Below, piece after piece: positions 20,645 to 29,400 of a DNA stretch of 64,000 bases. Below the pieces are notes generated by a model. The model saw only the letters and a program-made list of their open reading frames with translations. It did not search any database and had not been told where the DNA came from. Within the stretch, counting starts at the first letter, position 1. Each line of letters begins with the position of its first letter. This DNA is from Paenibacillus sp. FJAT-26967 (GTDB lineage: Bacteria > Bacillota > Bacilli > Paenibacillales > NBRC-103111): NCBI RefSeq assembly GCF_001541095.1, contig NZ_LMXH01000008.1, positions 89,922-153,921 of the forward strand, read 5' to 3'. Made by a program: the position numbers and the translations under genes.

Positions 20645-20672
20645 ATTATAATTCCGAGTTGATTAGTGTGAA
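20645..20672 (-). promoter_or_regulatory. Candidate sigma-A promoter of the nitrite/sulfite reductase gene
   Basis: Minus strand: TTCACA (20672-20667), 16 bases, TATAAT (20650-20645). The predicted leader is only about 10 bases, which would cut into the ribosome site, so either the start point is shifted or this is not the main promoter. No S-box or T-box structure is apparent in the 300-base gap 20629-20930. Confidence 0.35.
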
Positions 20673-20930
20673 TATCATAGTCTGATCCTACCATATTTCG
20701 TAAAGGGCGTAAATCGAAAGGTGGCAAAAGCGTATATAAACAATTATTATAGAAAGGACATAGATTGCTTATAAACTAAAAAGAAAGGCGTTATTTGGCT
20801 AAAAAGGTGACAAACTTGTTAACATGATAGCTAAGGCCTTGCATCTTGCGGTTGATACGGATAACATAGAAAGTAAAAGGCTAAATCGTTTGGTTTAATT
20901 TGGTTGGAGATAAATGAAGGAGGTCTCTCA

Positions 20931-21134
20931 ATGTTGTATATTGCAGAAGAGGCAGAACAGGCATCTACATTTTCCGGTTTTGATCCGTTTGTGATCATCT
21001 TTACCATTCTGATTGCAATCGGTCTGTTCCGCTTGTTTAAAGCACCCCAGAAGAATGTATTCGCGATCGGCTTTGCCATTGTAAGCCTAGCCGTATTCTT
21101 GTTCATAGATGTCATTATGATCAAGGGCTGGTAA
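20931..21134 (+). CDS. Small two-helix membrane protein
   Basis: 67 residues with two hydrophobic helices, FVIIFTILIAIGLFRLF and VFAIGFAIVSLAVFLFIDVI, joined by a short basic loop (KAPQKN). An acidic N-terminus comes before the first helix. ATG 20931 is fixed by AAGGAGG 7 bases upstream. Small proteins of this form (compare the DUF2759 group of Bacillus) are common and uncharacterised; that match is only a suggestion. It stands alone with its own terminator. Confidence 0.7.
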   Translation: MLYIAEEAEQASTFSGFDPFVIIFTILIAIGLFRLFKAPQKNVFAIGFAIVSLAVFLFIDVIMIKGW

Positions 21135-21170
21135 GCAAGCAGCCGACTACAAATATGCGTAATCAAAGAA

Positions 21171-21217
21171 GCCCCTTGTCCTTAGTAAATGGACAAGGGG
21201 CTTTTGGGTTTTTGTGA
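21171..21217 (+). terminator. Intrinsic terminator
   Basis: GCCCCTTGTCC (21171-21181) pairs with GGACAAGGGGC (21191-21201), then TTTTGGGTTTTT. This is a strong terminator for the small membrane protein gene. Confidence 0.88.
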
Positions 21218-21312
21218 AACGGCATATGGCAATGGGAGCGGTGGACTACAGCAAGACGATAGAGCAATTCGCATCGGCTCTATTCATCAGCACCTCCGGA
21301 CAGTATGACGAC

Positions 21313-22281
21313 CTAGACCCACCACATATCGCCGAGAGGTTCTTTTATAAGAATCTGCTGGAGATTCTGAACAGCTTTGGTAAAGCCCTCGTCAATGGAC
21401 ATGAGGCCGTCCTCGTGCTCAATGCTGACGACATAGTCGTAACCGACCAGACGCAGCGCGCTGATAATGTCCGCCCATGTCTTCATGTCGTGACCGTAGC
21501 CGACTGTACGGAACTGCCAAGCGCGGTCCAGCATAAGGGCGTAGGACTGCATGTCGGTGACGCCGTGTTTGTTCACATTGATCGGATCAATCGATGTATC
21601 TTTGGCATGGAAGTGATGGATTGCATTAGCACGGCCAAGGATTTGAACCGCCTGCACCGGATCGATGCCCTGCCACCACATGTGGCTGGGATCCAGGTTA
21701 GCGCCAATGACATCGCCAGCCGCTTCGCGCAGACGCAGCAAGGTAGCCGGTGTGTGGACGGAGAATCCGCCATGCAGCTCCAGCGCGAGCTTGATGCCGC
21801 GGTCCGATGCGAATTTACCGGTTTCCGTCCAATACGGAATCACTTTCTCAGACCACTGCCAGTCTAGAATCTCTTGAAAATCGTTCGGCCATGGTGCTAC
21901 CGGCCAATTCGGATATTTGGCATCTTCATGGTCTCCCGGGCAGCCGGAGAATCCGACAACGACAGGAACCTCAAGCTTCTCAGCCAATTCCACCGTCCGG
22001 TAGAATTCATCGTGATATTGCTTGGCGATAGCTTTTTGAGGGTGAAGCGGATTGCCGTGGCAGCTCAGCGCCGAGATGGTAAGTCCGCGGGAATCAAATG
22101 CTTGTTTGAATGCTTTCAGCTTGCTTTCGTCAGCGAGTAGTTCTTCAGGCTTGCAGTGGGCATTACCTGGATAACCGCCGGTACCGATTTCAACGGCTTC
22201 AACGCCTTTTTCTGCGATATAATCGAGTGTTTCTTCTAGAGGCTTTTGTCCGAACAGGACAGCAAATACGCCTAACTTCAT
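21313..22281 (-). CDS. TIM-barrel sugar phosphate isomerase/epimerase (AP endonuclease 2-like fold)
   Basis: 322 residues, cytosolic. It shows the xylose-isomerase-like barrel pattern: MKLGVFAVLFG at strand 1, ALSCHGNPLHP, ALELHGGFSVHT, GANLDPSHMWWQGIDP, HHFHAKDT and VVSIEHED. These are the metal-binding Glu/Asp/His positions of the IolE/IolH-like superfamily. The substrate cannot be read from sequence and no sugar catabolic genes lie beside it. ATG 22281 has GGAGGTG upstream. Confidence 0.85.
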   Translation of the reverse strand: MKLGVFAVLFGQKPLEETLDYIAEKGVEAVEIGTGGYPGNAHCKPEELLADESKLKAFKQAFDSRGLTISALSCHGNPLHPQKAIAKQYHDEFYRTVELAEKLEVPVVVGFSGCPGDHEDAKYPNWPVAPWPNDFQEILDWQWSEKVIPYWTETGKFASDRGIKLALELHGGFSVHTPATLLRLREAAGDVIGANLDPSHMWWQGIDPVQAVQILGRANAIHHFHAKDTSIDPINVNKHGVTDMQSYALMLDRAWQFRTVGYGHDMKTWADIISALRLVGYDYVVSIEHEDGLMSIDEGFTKAVQNLQQILIKEPLGDMWWV

Positions 22282-22328
22282 ATGGTTACACCTCCACGAA
22301 TTTTAAAAAGAACGCGCGTACACTTGTT

Positions 22329-22357
22329 ATTATAGCACCGCTTTCCAAGGAAATGAA
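22329..22357 (-). promoter_or_regulatory. Candidate promoter of the isomerase gene
   Basis: Minus strand: TTCATT (22357-22352), 17 bases, TATAAT (22334-22329), about 45 bases before the start codon. The rest of the 285-base gap up to the dltB-like terminator holds nothing I can identify. Confidence 0.4.
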
Positions 22358-22566
22358 GCGTCAGTTCCTGTTGAATATCAGATGTGGCTAAGAGATACAA
22401 ACATTAATTAAACAATGGTCAATAAAAAATGACAGATAGACCAAGTATTTCACAGCAGCGGACAAATCATTCCTAAGGAACTAGTCATCTTCAGACCAGA
22501 TTGGAATGAAATATCGTCTAGCGCTTGCAAGTAACGGCAGGTAAGGACTTTAAAGGCGGCCCCTAA

Positions 22567-22614
22567 TAAAAAAGCTTTCCACTCGACCGTTCTTAGAACG
22601 GCAAATGGAAAAGC
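22567..22614 (-). terminator. Terminator of the Dlt-like operon, overlapping the coding end
   Basis: Minus strand: GGCTTTTCCA and TGGAAAGC form the outer stem, and CCGTTC/GAACGG the inner stem whose three-base loop is the TAA stop codon of the MBOAT gene. GCTTTTTTATT follows. It also lies downstream of nothing on the plus strand, so it belongs to this operon. Confidence 0.85.
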
Positions 22615-23744
22615 CCTTTGTAAATACGCATCACTCTATCGTAATCGTTCATGTTGATAATAATCGCGGCTACAACGAGCACCTGGGTAAGCAGGCAGCG
22701 GAAGTAGAAATAAGGTTTGGATACCTTCCGGCGGATCACCGTCGTTTTGCCAAGCAGGTTCTCAATCGCAATAATCACACCATGATACACCCCGTAGATC
22801 AGGAAGAGCCACGAGAATCCATGCCACAGTCCCATCAGCGTCATAATCAGGATCGAAAGTCCGGCGGTCATCAGCTTGGATGGTGTTTTGCGTGAAAAGA
22901 AGATGAAAATGTGGTCCCGGAACCAGTCTCCGAGGGTTGCATGCCAATTACGCCAGAACTGTGTGAGTGTAGGGGACGTGAACGGCTTCTTGAAATTCTC
23001 CGGAATCGTAAAGCCCATGAGCCGTCCGAAGCCGACCGCAATGTCCGAGTAACCTGAGAAATCCACGTAAATGAGCAGGTAGAACCAAATCATTAAGAAT
23101 ATACTCTGGTGGGTATGTAGCTCCTGCTTCATCACGATGTTGAAAATATCGGTCATCCAGACGACAACCACGACTTTCTTAAACAAACCCAGAATGATCC
23201 GTTTGACTCCAAATTGAAATTCAGCGGAATCGACGCGGTAAGGTTTTTTCAGATCAGCCATAAAGTCGCGGAATTTCAGGATCGGACCCGAAGTGAATGT
23301 CGGTACGAATAAGATGTAATTCACATAATCGAGCAGTTTGACCTGCCCTTCTTTACCGAAAAAATAAGCGAAATACAGCGCATCGATAATTTTCAGCACA
23401 TTAAAGAGCAGTCCGAGCGTCATCAAGCCGTCCGCCAGGAAGGATCCTTCGGTGTTTTTGCCAAGCATGTGAAACAAGACGACCGCGCCAATATTAGCAA
23501 GAATGAATAAGGCGAACGAGAACTTCCGCCAGACGGGTGTCCGGCATAAGTAGACGAACATTACATAATTGACAGCGGAGTAGATGAGATAAAAGGTGAA
23601 CAGCTTGCCGCTCCACAGAAACAGGAAGCCGACATTGAACAGCAGCATCAGAATGCGCTTGTTCTGGGGCCATTTTCTTGTTGCCATCAGCACGAACACC
23701 ATGCCGCACATGGCTAGCAGCGCATTCATGTTCAAATAAAACAT
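22593..23744 (-). CDS. MBOAT-family membrane O-acyltransferase, DltB-like
   Basis: 383 residues and many membrane helices. The MBOAT core motifs are intact: FWRNWHATLGDWFRDHIF (about residues 265-282) and the catalytic His in LMGLWHGFSW (His308). In the Dlt system DltB takes an aminoacyl group from the phosphopantetheine arm of DltC in the cytosol and passes it across the membrane. This protein is close to DltB in length and has a carrier protein, a DltD-like and a DltX-like gene upstream in the same operon. AAGGAG precedes ATG 23744. It is the last gene of the operon. Alginate- or PatA-type MBOATs are the alternative class; the DltX-like partner argues for DltB-type function. Confidence 0.85.
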   Translation of the reverse strand: MFYLNMNALLAMCGMVFVLMATRKWPQNKRILMLLFNVGFLFLWSGKLFTFYLIYSAVNYVMFVYLCRTPVWRKFSFALFILANIGAVVLFHMLGKNTEGSFLADGLMTLGLLFNVLKIIDALYFAYFFGKEGQVKLLDYVNYILFVPTFTSGPILKFRDFMADLKKPYRVDSAEFQFGVKRIILGLFKKVVVVVWMTDIFNIVMKQELHTHQSIFLMIWFYLLIYVDFSGYSDIAVGFGRLMGFTIPENFKKPFTSPTLTQFWRNWHATLGDWFRDHIFIFFSRKTPSKLMTAGLSILIMTLMGLWHGFSWLFLIYGVYHGVIIAIENLLGKTTVIRRKVSKPYFYFRCLLTQVLVVAAIIINMNDYDRVMRIYKGLFHLPF

Positions 23745-23881
23745 AGCAGGACTCCTTAATAAACGGAGAATCGGTAGGGTCTACAGACAGGCAGGCAAGC
23801 AGACAAACAAGTCAGCGTATAAGCAGACACGGAACTTGGCCGGCAGCGTCCTAACTTGATTGAGGTCTTGTCACAGCCTTC

Positions 23882-23992
23882 TTAGAACCCTTCATAAATA
23901 AACAATCCCTGTCCGGTGAAATAAACCAGTACCAGGTAGAGCATGAGGAGATAGATTAAGATTTCTGCGGTTTTCTTAAAGAAAGCAGCCAT
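23882..23992 (-). CDS. DltX-like membrane microprotein (36 residues)
   Basis: 36 residues: a basic N-terminus (MAAFFKKTAE), one membrane helix (ILIYLLMLYLVLVYF), and the C-terminus GLFIYEGF. The end matches the conserved DltX signature F-I-Y-x-x-F; canonical DltX ends FIYNEF. In Dlt systems the DltX C-terminus, including its Tyr, takes part in acyl transfer between DltB and DltD; here that Tyr is residue 33. ATG 23992 has a near-perfect ribosome site, GAAGGAGG, about 8 bases upstream. The gene overlaps the end of the DltD-like gene by 37 bases and lies 137 bases before the MBOAT gene. It is too short for usual gene-calling cutoffs. Confidence 0.8.
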   Translation of the reverse strand: MAAFFKKTAEILIYLLMLYLVLVYFTGQGLFIYEGF

Positions 23993-24861
23993 GCGTCAAC
24001 CTCCTTCGTAAACACCGGAGCGCCTTCTTCACGGTTAAGGTGGACCAGGTCATGGAACAGTCCGGGTTCGTACCGGTCCATAAGGTCGAGTACAGGCACA
24101 TCGGATGCTTGCAGACGGCTGTTCACTTCCTGTTTCATAGCTTCGGTATAAGGGGGCTTCTCATGTCCTTGAATGAAAGGCATCCAGACCACGCGCAGGG
24201 GCAGGTTCCGCTGTTTGCTGTAGGTAATGACCCACTGGAGGGCCTCCACATTGTCTTTCATATCTGCGAGCGTCATCCAGTTATACTTCTCGTTATAGCG
24301 AGCCCAGTCCTTCACAAGCTGCTCGGAGCTTTCCCGGCCGTAGTAAAGCTCTTTGTCGATCCAGCGCGGCTGATAATCGAGGCTCCCCTTCAAAGCAAGA
24401 TTACGTACGAATTCCGTGCCTGTATCTAAAAAATCTGCCCGGTACGCATATACATAAGGCTTGTACCAGGGCTTGTGCCACGGAAACCGGTAGTCGGTAT
24501 CCATCTTGTCCAGCATCGTATGCACATCGATCCCTATGACAAGCTCGCCCTGCACATTATAAAGTTCCCGCTGAAGAATTTCCTTCAGATCGGTTAATTT
24601 CCCGAGGGACATTCCCATTTCGACGAGCTTAACAGAAGATTTGTCTTCCATGTAAGCACCCGTTACAGCGGAGTTTCCATAGAAAACAGCCCCTGTACGC
24701 GACCAGTTGTGGTGGTACAGCGTTTTGGTAAAATCGTCTTTGGCAAAACGGCGGCTCGTCTCCATCGGATTCCAGAACATCAGTCCGATCTCGGCGAGTA
24801 CAAAAATAAGAAGCAGCCCCAGGACGAAGCTGTTCTTCTTAAGAAAAGCGGGTATGTTCAC
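23956..24861 (-). CDS. Membrane-anchored SGNH-like protein, DltD-like
   Basis: 301 residues: one N-terminal membrane helix (FVLGLLLIFVLAEIGLMFW), then a predicted extracytoplasmic hydrolase-like domain. A Ser motif FYGNSAVTG (Ser64) and a C-terminal D-x-x-H (Asp271, His274 in HDLVHLN) match the catalytic triad layout of DltD. It is about 100 residues shorter than typical DltD. The expected role is the last transfer of an amino acid from the membrane partners to the wall polymer. The start is GTG 24861, 13 bases after the ligase stop, with a weak ribosome site (AAGAGTGAT), suggesting coupling to the upstream gene. Confidence 0.75.
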   Translation of the reverse strand: MNIPAFLKKNSFVLGLLLIFVLAEIGLMFWNPMETSRRFAKDDFTKTLYHHNWSRTGAVFYGNSAVTGAYMEDKSSVKLVEMGMSLGKLTDLKEILQRELYNVQGELVIGIDVHTMLDKMDTDYRFPWHKPWYKPYVYAYRADFLDTGTEFVRNLALKGSLDYQPRWIDKELYYGRESSEQLVKDWARYNEKYNWMTLADMKDNVEALQWVITYSKQRNLPLRVVWMPFIQGHEKPPYTEAMKQEVNSRLQASDVPVLDLMDRYEPGLFHDLVHLNREEGAPVFTKEVDAWLLSLRKPQKS

Positions 24862-24874
24862 GCGCTATCACTCT

Positions 24875-26074
24875 TTATATGGATTTTTCTTGCCAAGCTG
24901 TATACTGCTCACGGAACGATGCCGGCCAGTTAGCCTGATCCATTCCGTACTGGGCGAGGAACGCAAAGGCCCACCGTTCAATGCCGAAGCCCACACACCC
25001 TGTAACGGCCGCACGCTTGCCGACTTTAATGTCGAAGGCGTTGCCGAATGTGTTGCTGTGGAAGTTAACGGAGCTGCACGCAATGGACTTATCCAGGTAA
25101 GGAATCGTCAGGCGCAGTTCGTACTTCATCTCCTGGTTGCGCTGGAACGAAGCTTTAACTTGGAAGTCATTCGTGAAGAACGGATCGTTAGCGATCTCAA
25201 GCAAGCTGTCGACTTCCCATTCAACGGCGAGTTCTTTTAGATATTCAATCGATTTCAGACGGTTTTCTTTAACGAAATCCGGCTTGCCTACGAAAATAAT
25301 TTCCCGCATGGAGAAATCGAGCAGACGGCCAAAGTCACTGTGGTTCTTCGATTCAAAACGGTGGCATTTGGCAATGGCCGTTACTACGATGCCGTCACTA
25401 TCCAGCGTCTCCCCTTGAAGGCCTTCATAACAGTGATAGCAGGTCGATGGGTTCATCGTGAATTTCGGTTTTGGCATAGTGGCATTGAGATCGAGCGGAA
25501 GCTCGTCCTTCCAGCCGCCGGTTTCGCGGATCGAGTCAGAGAATGACTCAATAACGTCCAGATCTTCACGCAGATGCGTCAGGAAATGGATGTGTTCCGG
25601 GAATGAAGTGAAATGGTTCGTCTTGTTGAGTGTTTCGGAATGAATAACGGCGGGATAATGCTCTTCCGTAACATCGAACCGGTTAGCGATCTTGGTCACG
25701 AATGAATAGTCGAGGAAACGCATCAGCGAAGAGAAGGGCTCCCGGAAAATAAAGAGGCCGGGCTCAAGTACTTTCATACTTTTGCTTTCGACCAGCTCGC
25801 GGATAATGTCATCGTGATGAGGAACGGCGACTTCATTGCGGAAAAGGATGTTTTCCTTAAAACCGAAATCTCCTTTGGAGAAACGCTCGATAAGACGTTC
25901 CACGCGTTCCATAATCGCTTCGCTTCCTGCGGGGGATGTATGAACAATGCGAAGCTGTCCGTCATGCAGCGTAATTTCTTGAATATGTTCATCCACGAAG
26001 GCGGATGCGTATTTGACCTGGCCGTGTTGACTCTCGTGTAGCCGCTCCAGAGATATAGTGCATTCCGTGGTCAT
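24875..26074 (-). CDS. Amino acid:[carrier protein] ligase (class II synthetase-like)
   Basis: 399 residues. It resembles the catalytic core of archaeal-type (atypical) seryl-tRNA synthetases without the tRNA-binding arm. Visible: Cys212/Cys215 in TCYHCYEG, motif 2 CHRFE (Arg239, Glu241), Glu258 in MREIIFVG, Cys360 in TGCVGFGIERW and motif 3 Arg367. A Cys-Glu-Cys set is the expected zinc site that holds the amino acid amino group. Characterised relatives load glycine or alanine onto a small carrier protein instead of tRNA. The carrier gene ends 4 bases upstream, and GGGAGGT precedes ATG 26074. It occupies the place of DltA in an otherwise Dlt-like operon. Substrate preference cannot be read from the sequence. 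Confidence 0.85.
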   Translation of the reverse strand: MTTECTISLERLHESQHGQVKYASAFVDEHIQEITLHDGQLRIVHTSPAGSEAIMERVERLIERFSKGDFGFKENILFRNEVAVPHHDDIIRELVESKSMKVLEPGLFIFREPFSSLMRFLDYSFVTKIANRFDVTEEHYPAVIHSETLNKTNHFTSFPEHIHFLTHLREDLDVIESFSDSIRETGGWKDELPLDLNATMPKPKFTMNPSTCYHCYEGLQGETLDSDGIVVTAIAKCHRFESKNHSDFGRLLDFSMREIIFVGKPDFVKENRLKSIEYLKELAVEWEVDSLLEIANDPFFTNDFQVKASFQRNQEMKYELRLTIPYLDKSIACSSVNFHSNTFGNAFDIKVGKRAAVTGCVGFGIERWAFAFLAQYGMDQANWPASFREQYTAWQEKSI

Positions 26075-26078
26075 GGTG

Positions 26079-26330
26079 TTACCTCCCGGTTTTCGTGGAA
26101 ATGAAATGTGCGATTTCTTGGATGGTGTTCATGGGATACAGCATCAGATCCTGATTGGTCACCTGAATGCCATAAGTTTGCTCGATATGGGCTATCAGTG
26201 CGGTTGCTCCCATGGAGTCAATGAACCCGTAATCAAACAGATGTACGTCTGTGCCGAAATCCTCATCGTCTGCTTCAATCTCATAGCGGCTGCGGATATG
26301 CTCTTCGAGCTGCTGGATGATATCTTCCAT
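26079..26330 (-). CDS. DltC-like acyl/aminoacyl carrier protein
   Basis: 83 residues, acidic, four-helix carrier type. The phosphopantetheine attachment Ser is Ser39 in FDYGFIDSMGAT. The pattern F-x-x-G-(F/L)-(I/L)-D-S-x-G and a later NTIQEI stretch are also seen in DltC. ATG 26330 is chosen because AGGAGG lies 10 bases upstream; the reading frame extends 8 codons further with no ribosome site. It is followed 4 bases later by the ligase that should charge it. No phosphopantetheinyl transferase gene is nearby, so a housekeeping enzyme must activate it. Confidence 0.88.
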   Translation of the reverse strand: MEDIIQQLEEHIRSRYEIEADDEDFGTDVHLFDYGFIDSMGATALIAHIEQTYGIQVTNQDLMLYPMNTIQEIAHFISTKTGR

Positions 26331-26378
26331 GTAAATGTAGCCTCCTAAAGTCATGCGGAATTTATAAAAGAAAGTTGT

Positions 26379-26409
26379 CAGGCATCAGAGCTTCCGCTTC
26401 TGATGCCTG
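26379..26409 (-). other. 11-bp perfect hairpin inside the Dlt-like operon
   Basis: CAGGCATCAGA (26379-26389) pairs perfectly with TCTGATGCCTG (26399-26409). It sits between the FG-GAP gene and the carrier gene. On the minus strand ACAACTTTCTTTT follows, so it may be a leaky terminator or a processing/stability element setting the ratio of the first gene to the rest. Confidence 0.5.
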
Positions 26410-26436
26410 CAACGGCAACATGTAGAGCTAACTTCA

Positions 26437-29400
26437 TTATTGGGGGTTTCCCAAAGAAATGGAAAGGGAAGTTTTGTCCCCGTAGCGGGTTATTGTGTAC
26501 GTGCTTGTCTTCTCGTCATGCCTAATCTCAACATCCTTAGGGTTTCCGGGAATCGATAGACCCTGTGGACTGTAGATCTTGATCTGCTGCATGCCTGCAG
26601 CCTGAAGATCGAGTTTCCAAATGCCGGTCTGTCCTGCGTCCAGCGCGAACGGCACATTAGATCGGACAATATGTGCCTGCTCGGCTCCTTTGCCGATATG
26701 AAGCTCTGCGTCCTCCCCAAGGCCAAGATAGAGCTTGCCCTTCTGCTCCGTGTACACGACCGCATCAGCAGCCAGGGAGTAAGGCGCGTATTTCTCGCCT
26801 TTCTCGATCACAACGCCAGGCGTATTCGTATATTCAGCTGCCTGTTTCGGAACACCGGAGGTGTCCGCTTGCAGCCGGAGAGACAGATGAAGGCCTTTGT
26901 CGAACAGGCGGTCTTTGACGTTGTCGATTATATAATCGGCCCAGCTACGGCTGACCGTGATCCGGGTTGTTAAAGTCGCCAGGAACGAACGCGCCATCTG
27001 GGGCTCCGTCATGAAGTTGTAATCATGCTGAGTACGGATTTCATCCAGATAAGAAGCGAAGGTTTCCAGGTCTCCTACACGATCCGGGAAATGATATTCG
27101 ATATGCTCGAAGTAATCAATCGGCATATCTCTCTTCACATAGGAATCGTAAATGTCCGTTGTGGAGTTCGCGCCTTCTTTGCGAAGCACGGGAGCCGGCG
27201 TGTAGATGAGCATGGGCTCCCCGGAGCTGCCTCCGTCAGCGTCCTCCAGAAGAAACGGCAGCCCCCATATATAATCGGTGCCGAGCCGCGGCTCGGTAGG
27301 CGTATGGGACGGTGTAAAGCCGAAATTGAACCATATATCCTGATCCCGCTCATTGTTAAGCGTCTGCAGCCGGTCCGGGAAATTAATCCGCCAGGTATGC
27401 TGGTTCGTTCCCGGCATTACCCACGGAATCCCGAGCTTACCGAACGCCTGCTTATGCAAGGCGAGTTCTTTCTTTTCCTGGTCATCGCTGAAAAAATTAT
27501 GGACGAATACGTGCGGATACAATTCCAGATGATTGTCCTTGGTATATTGCAGAAACTCCTGCAGCTGTTCTTTGTAAGGGAAATCCGGCGAATCCAGCGG
27601 AACCGGAGAACCGAATTCCAGCTGTCCGACGATGAGGTCGATGACGCCGTCGCCGTTCACGTCGTGCCACACCGGCACGGAGTTGTGTCCTCCGACCAGG
27701 GCATTGGTCCCCATCTGATTCAGTGTGGTGCCGTTTACCGTCCCCTGGTCGGTCCAAGTTCCGCCGCCTTCTTGGCGGAACACGCGAAGATCTCCCTCGT
27801 TGCTGCCGACAACGAGGTCTGCTCTGCCGTCGCCATCCATATCACGGACGGACGGCGCGGCGTACTTCGCGCCGACGCTTACAAGTTCGGCGGCGGCGGA
27901 GAGCCGCAGCGCGCCTGCCTGCGGCGCGCGGTACAGCCAGACCTTGCCGTCCGCGTCACCGACGGCAAGGTCTGCGGTACCATCGCCGTCGACATCGCCG
28001 ACGGCGGCCACAGCCGGTCCGGGCACACGGATGGGCCCGGCGGGGTCCTGCAGGGCGGTTAGCGGAGCGAACCGCCCGCTGCCTTGGCCGAGCGCGATCC
28101 GCACGGCCCCGGTAGAGTCGCTGACGATGAGGTCAATCTGACCGTCAGCGTTCCAGTCCGCCGCATGCACGGAAGCATGCGGGCCTGTCTGCAGCGGCTG
28201 TCCGCCGTCCAGCAGCAGCTTCTCGGGCTTGCCGTACGCGTCCGGCAGCTTCAGGCCAGCCGGCGCGGAGTCGCGCTCGTACATCTCGGGCTTCTGGCCG
28301 AGATTCGGATACATATAGATGTATCCGTCGCTGCTGCCGGCAAGGAGGTCGTCCCGTCCGTCTCCGTTCAAATCGGCGAACGCCGGTACGAGCCGGTGCG
28401 GCTTATCCAAAGCATCCGCAAGCGAGCGGTAGTCCGGATATTCCGCGAGCCGGACAGGCCCGCCTTCAGCCTGCAGATGCATGCCGCTGCTGTAATAGGA
28501 TGCCGGCTTCTCGCCGCTGAACGCCGGCTTCTCGTTGGTCCCCTCGTTGAGCTGCACCGTGGCGCTTTCTTTCCACTGTCCCCAGTAGAATGCGGAGCGG
28601 ACAAGGGAGTACGAGGGAATCTGATTGTATTTCTTGGTCAGCTCGGCCCATTGAATGCCTTCTTTATTCTTGAACGCTGGCATCGCTTCAAAATGATTCT
28701 GGTAAGCCATTGCGGGCCGTCCGTAAGGACCGAGTATTTTGGTGGCGCTGTAGCCGTAAATTTCCTTGGATACATATGACACGAATTCGGTACGCAGCTG
28801 AGCGCCCGCTGACGAGAAGGCAAAGTGGAAATAGGGCTCCAGTTTCAAGTCTTTCTTGTCAAAATAAGTCGTGCCGGGATCTAGCTGCCGGCTCTTGTTG
28901 TATTGAGTGACGAGGCTGCCGAACCCCTGCTTAGGGTCCATACCGCTGGTCAAATCATAACCCGTTATGAAATACCGGTTAGGGAGGAACGTACTGGTTA
29001 AGAGCACCGTACCTTTACCATACTTGTTGCGGGCCACAATGGCTTGTCCGTCGAGCATAACCAGAGGCTCTGCTGTCGAAGGGTCCAGACCGTAGCCCCA
29101 ATAGAACCCGGGCATGCTGTCCATTGATTCCCTTTTGAAGAAATTATCACTGAACAGCTTCATGACTTCCTGCAAGCCTTGAACGTTGGTCCCGACTGCG
29201 GGGTATTCAAATTTGGGCTTGGTCTGGGGAGCTATAAGCTTGGTTTGATAGGCACCCAGGAAGTCCGCAGGAAACATGCTGGCGAAACTATTGTCGAGTA
29301 GCAGATGGCCGCCATTTTCCACATAATCTTGCAGTTTCCTAAGGTAGCCTTTATCCGGGATATTGGCAAGTCCGGTATCCGGGACAACGGCGTCGTAAGC

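Noticed and set aside
22593..26330. Canonical dltABCD operon
   Set aside because: No DltA-type adenylation domain is present; the charging enzyme has class II synthetase motifs and the DltD-like protein is much shorter than usual.
27025..28062. 345-codon plus-strand open frame opposite the FG-GAP gene
   Set aside because: Arg/His-rich, no ribosome site, lies fully inside a well-supported minus-strand gene with repeated motifs.
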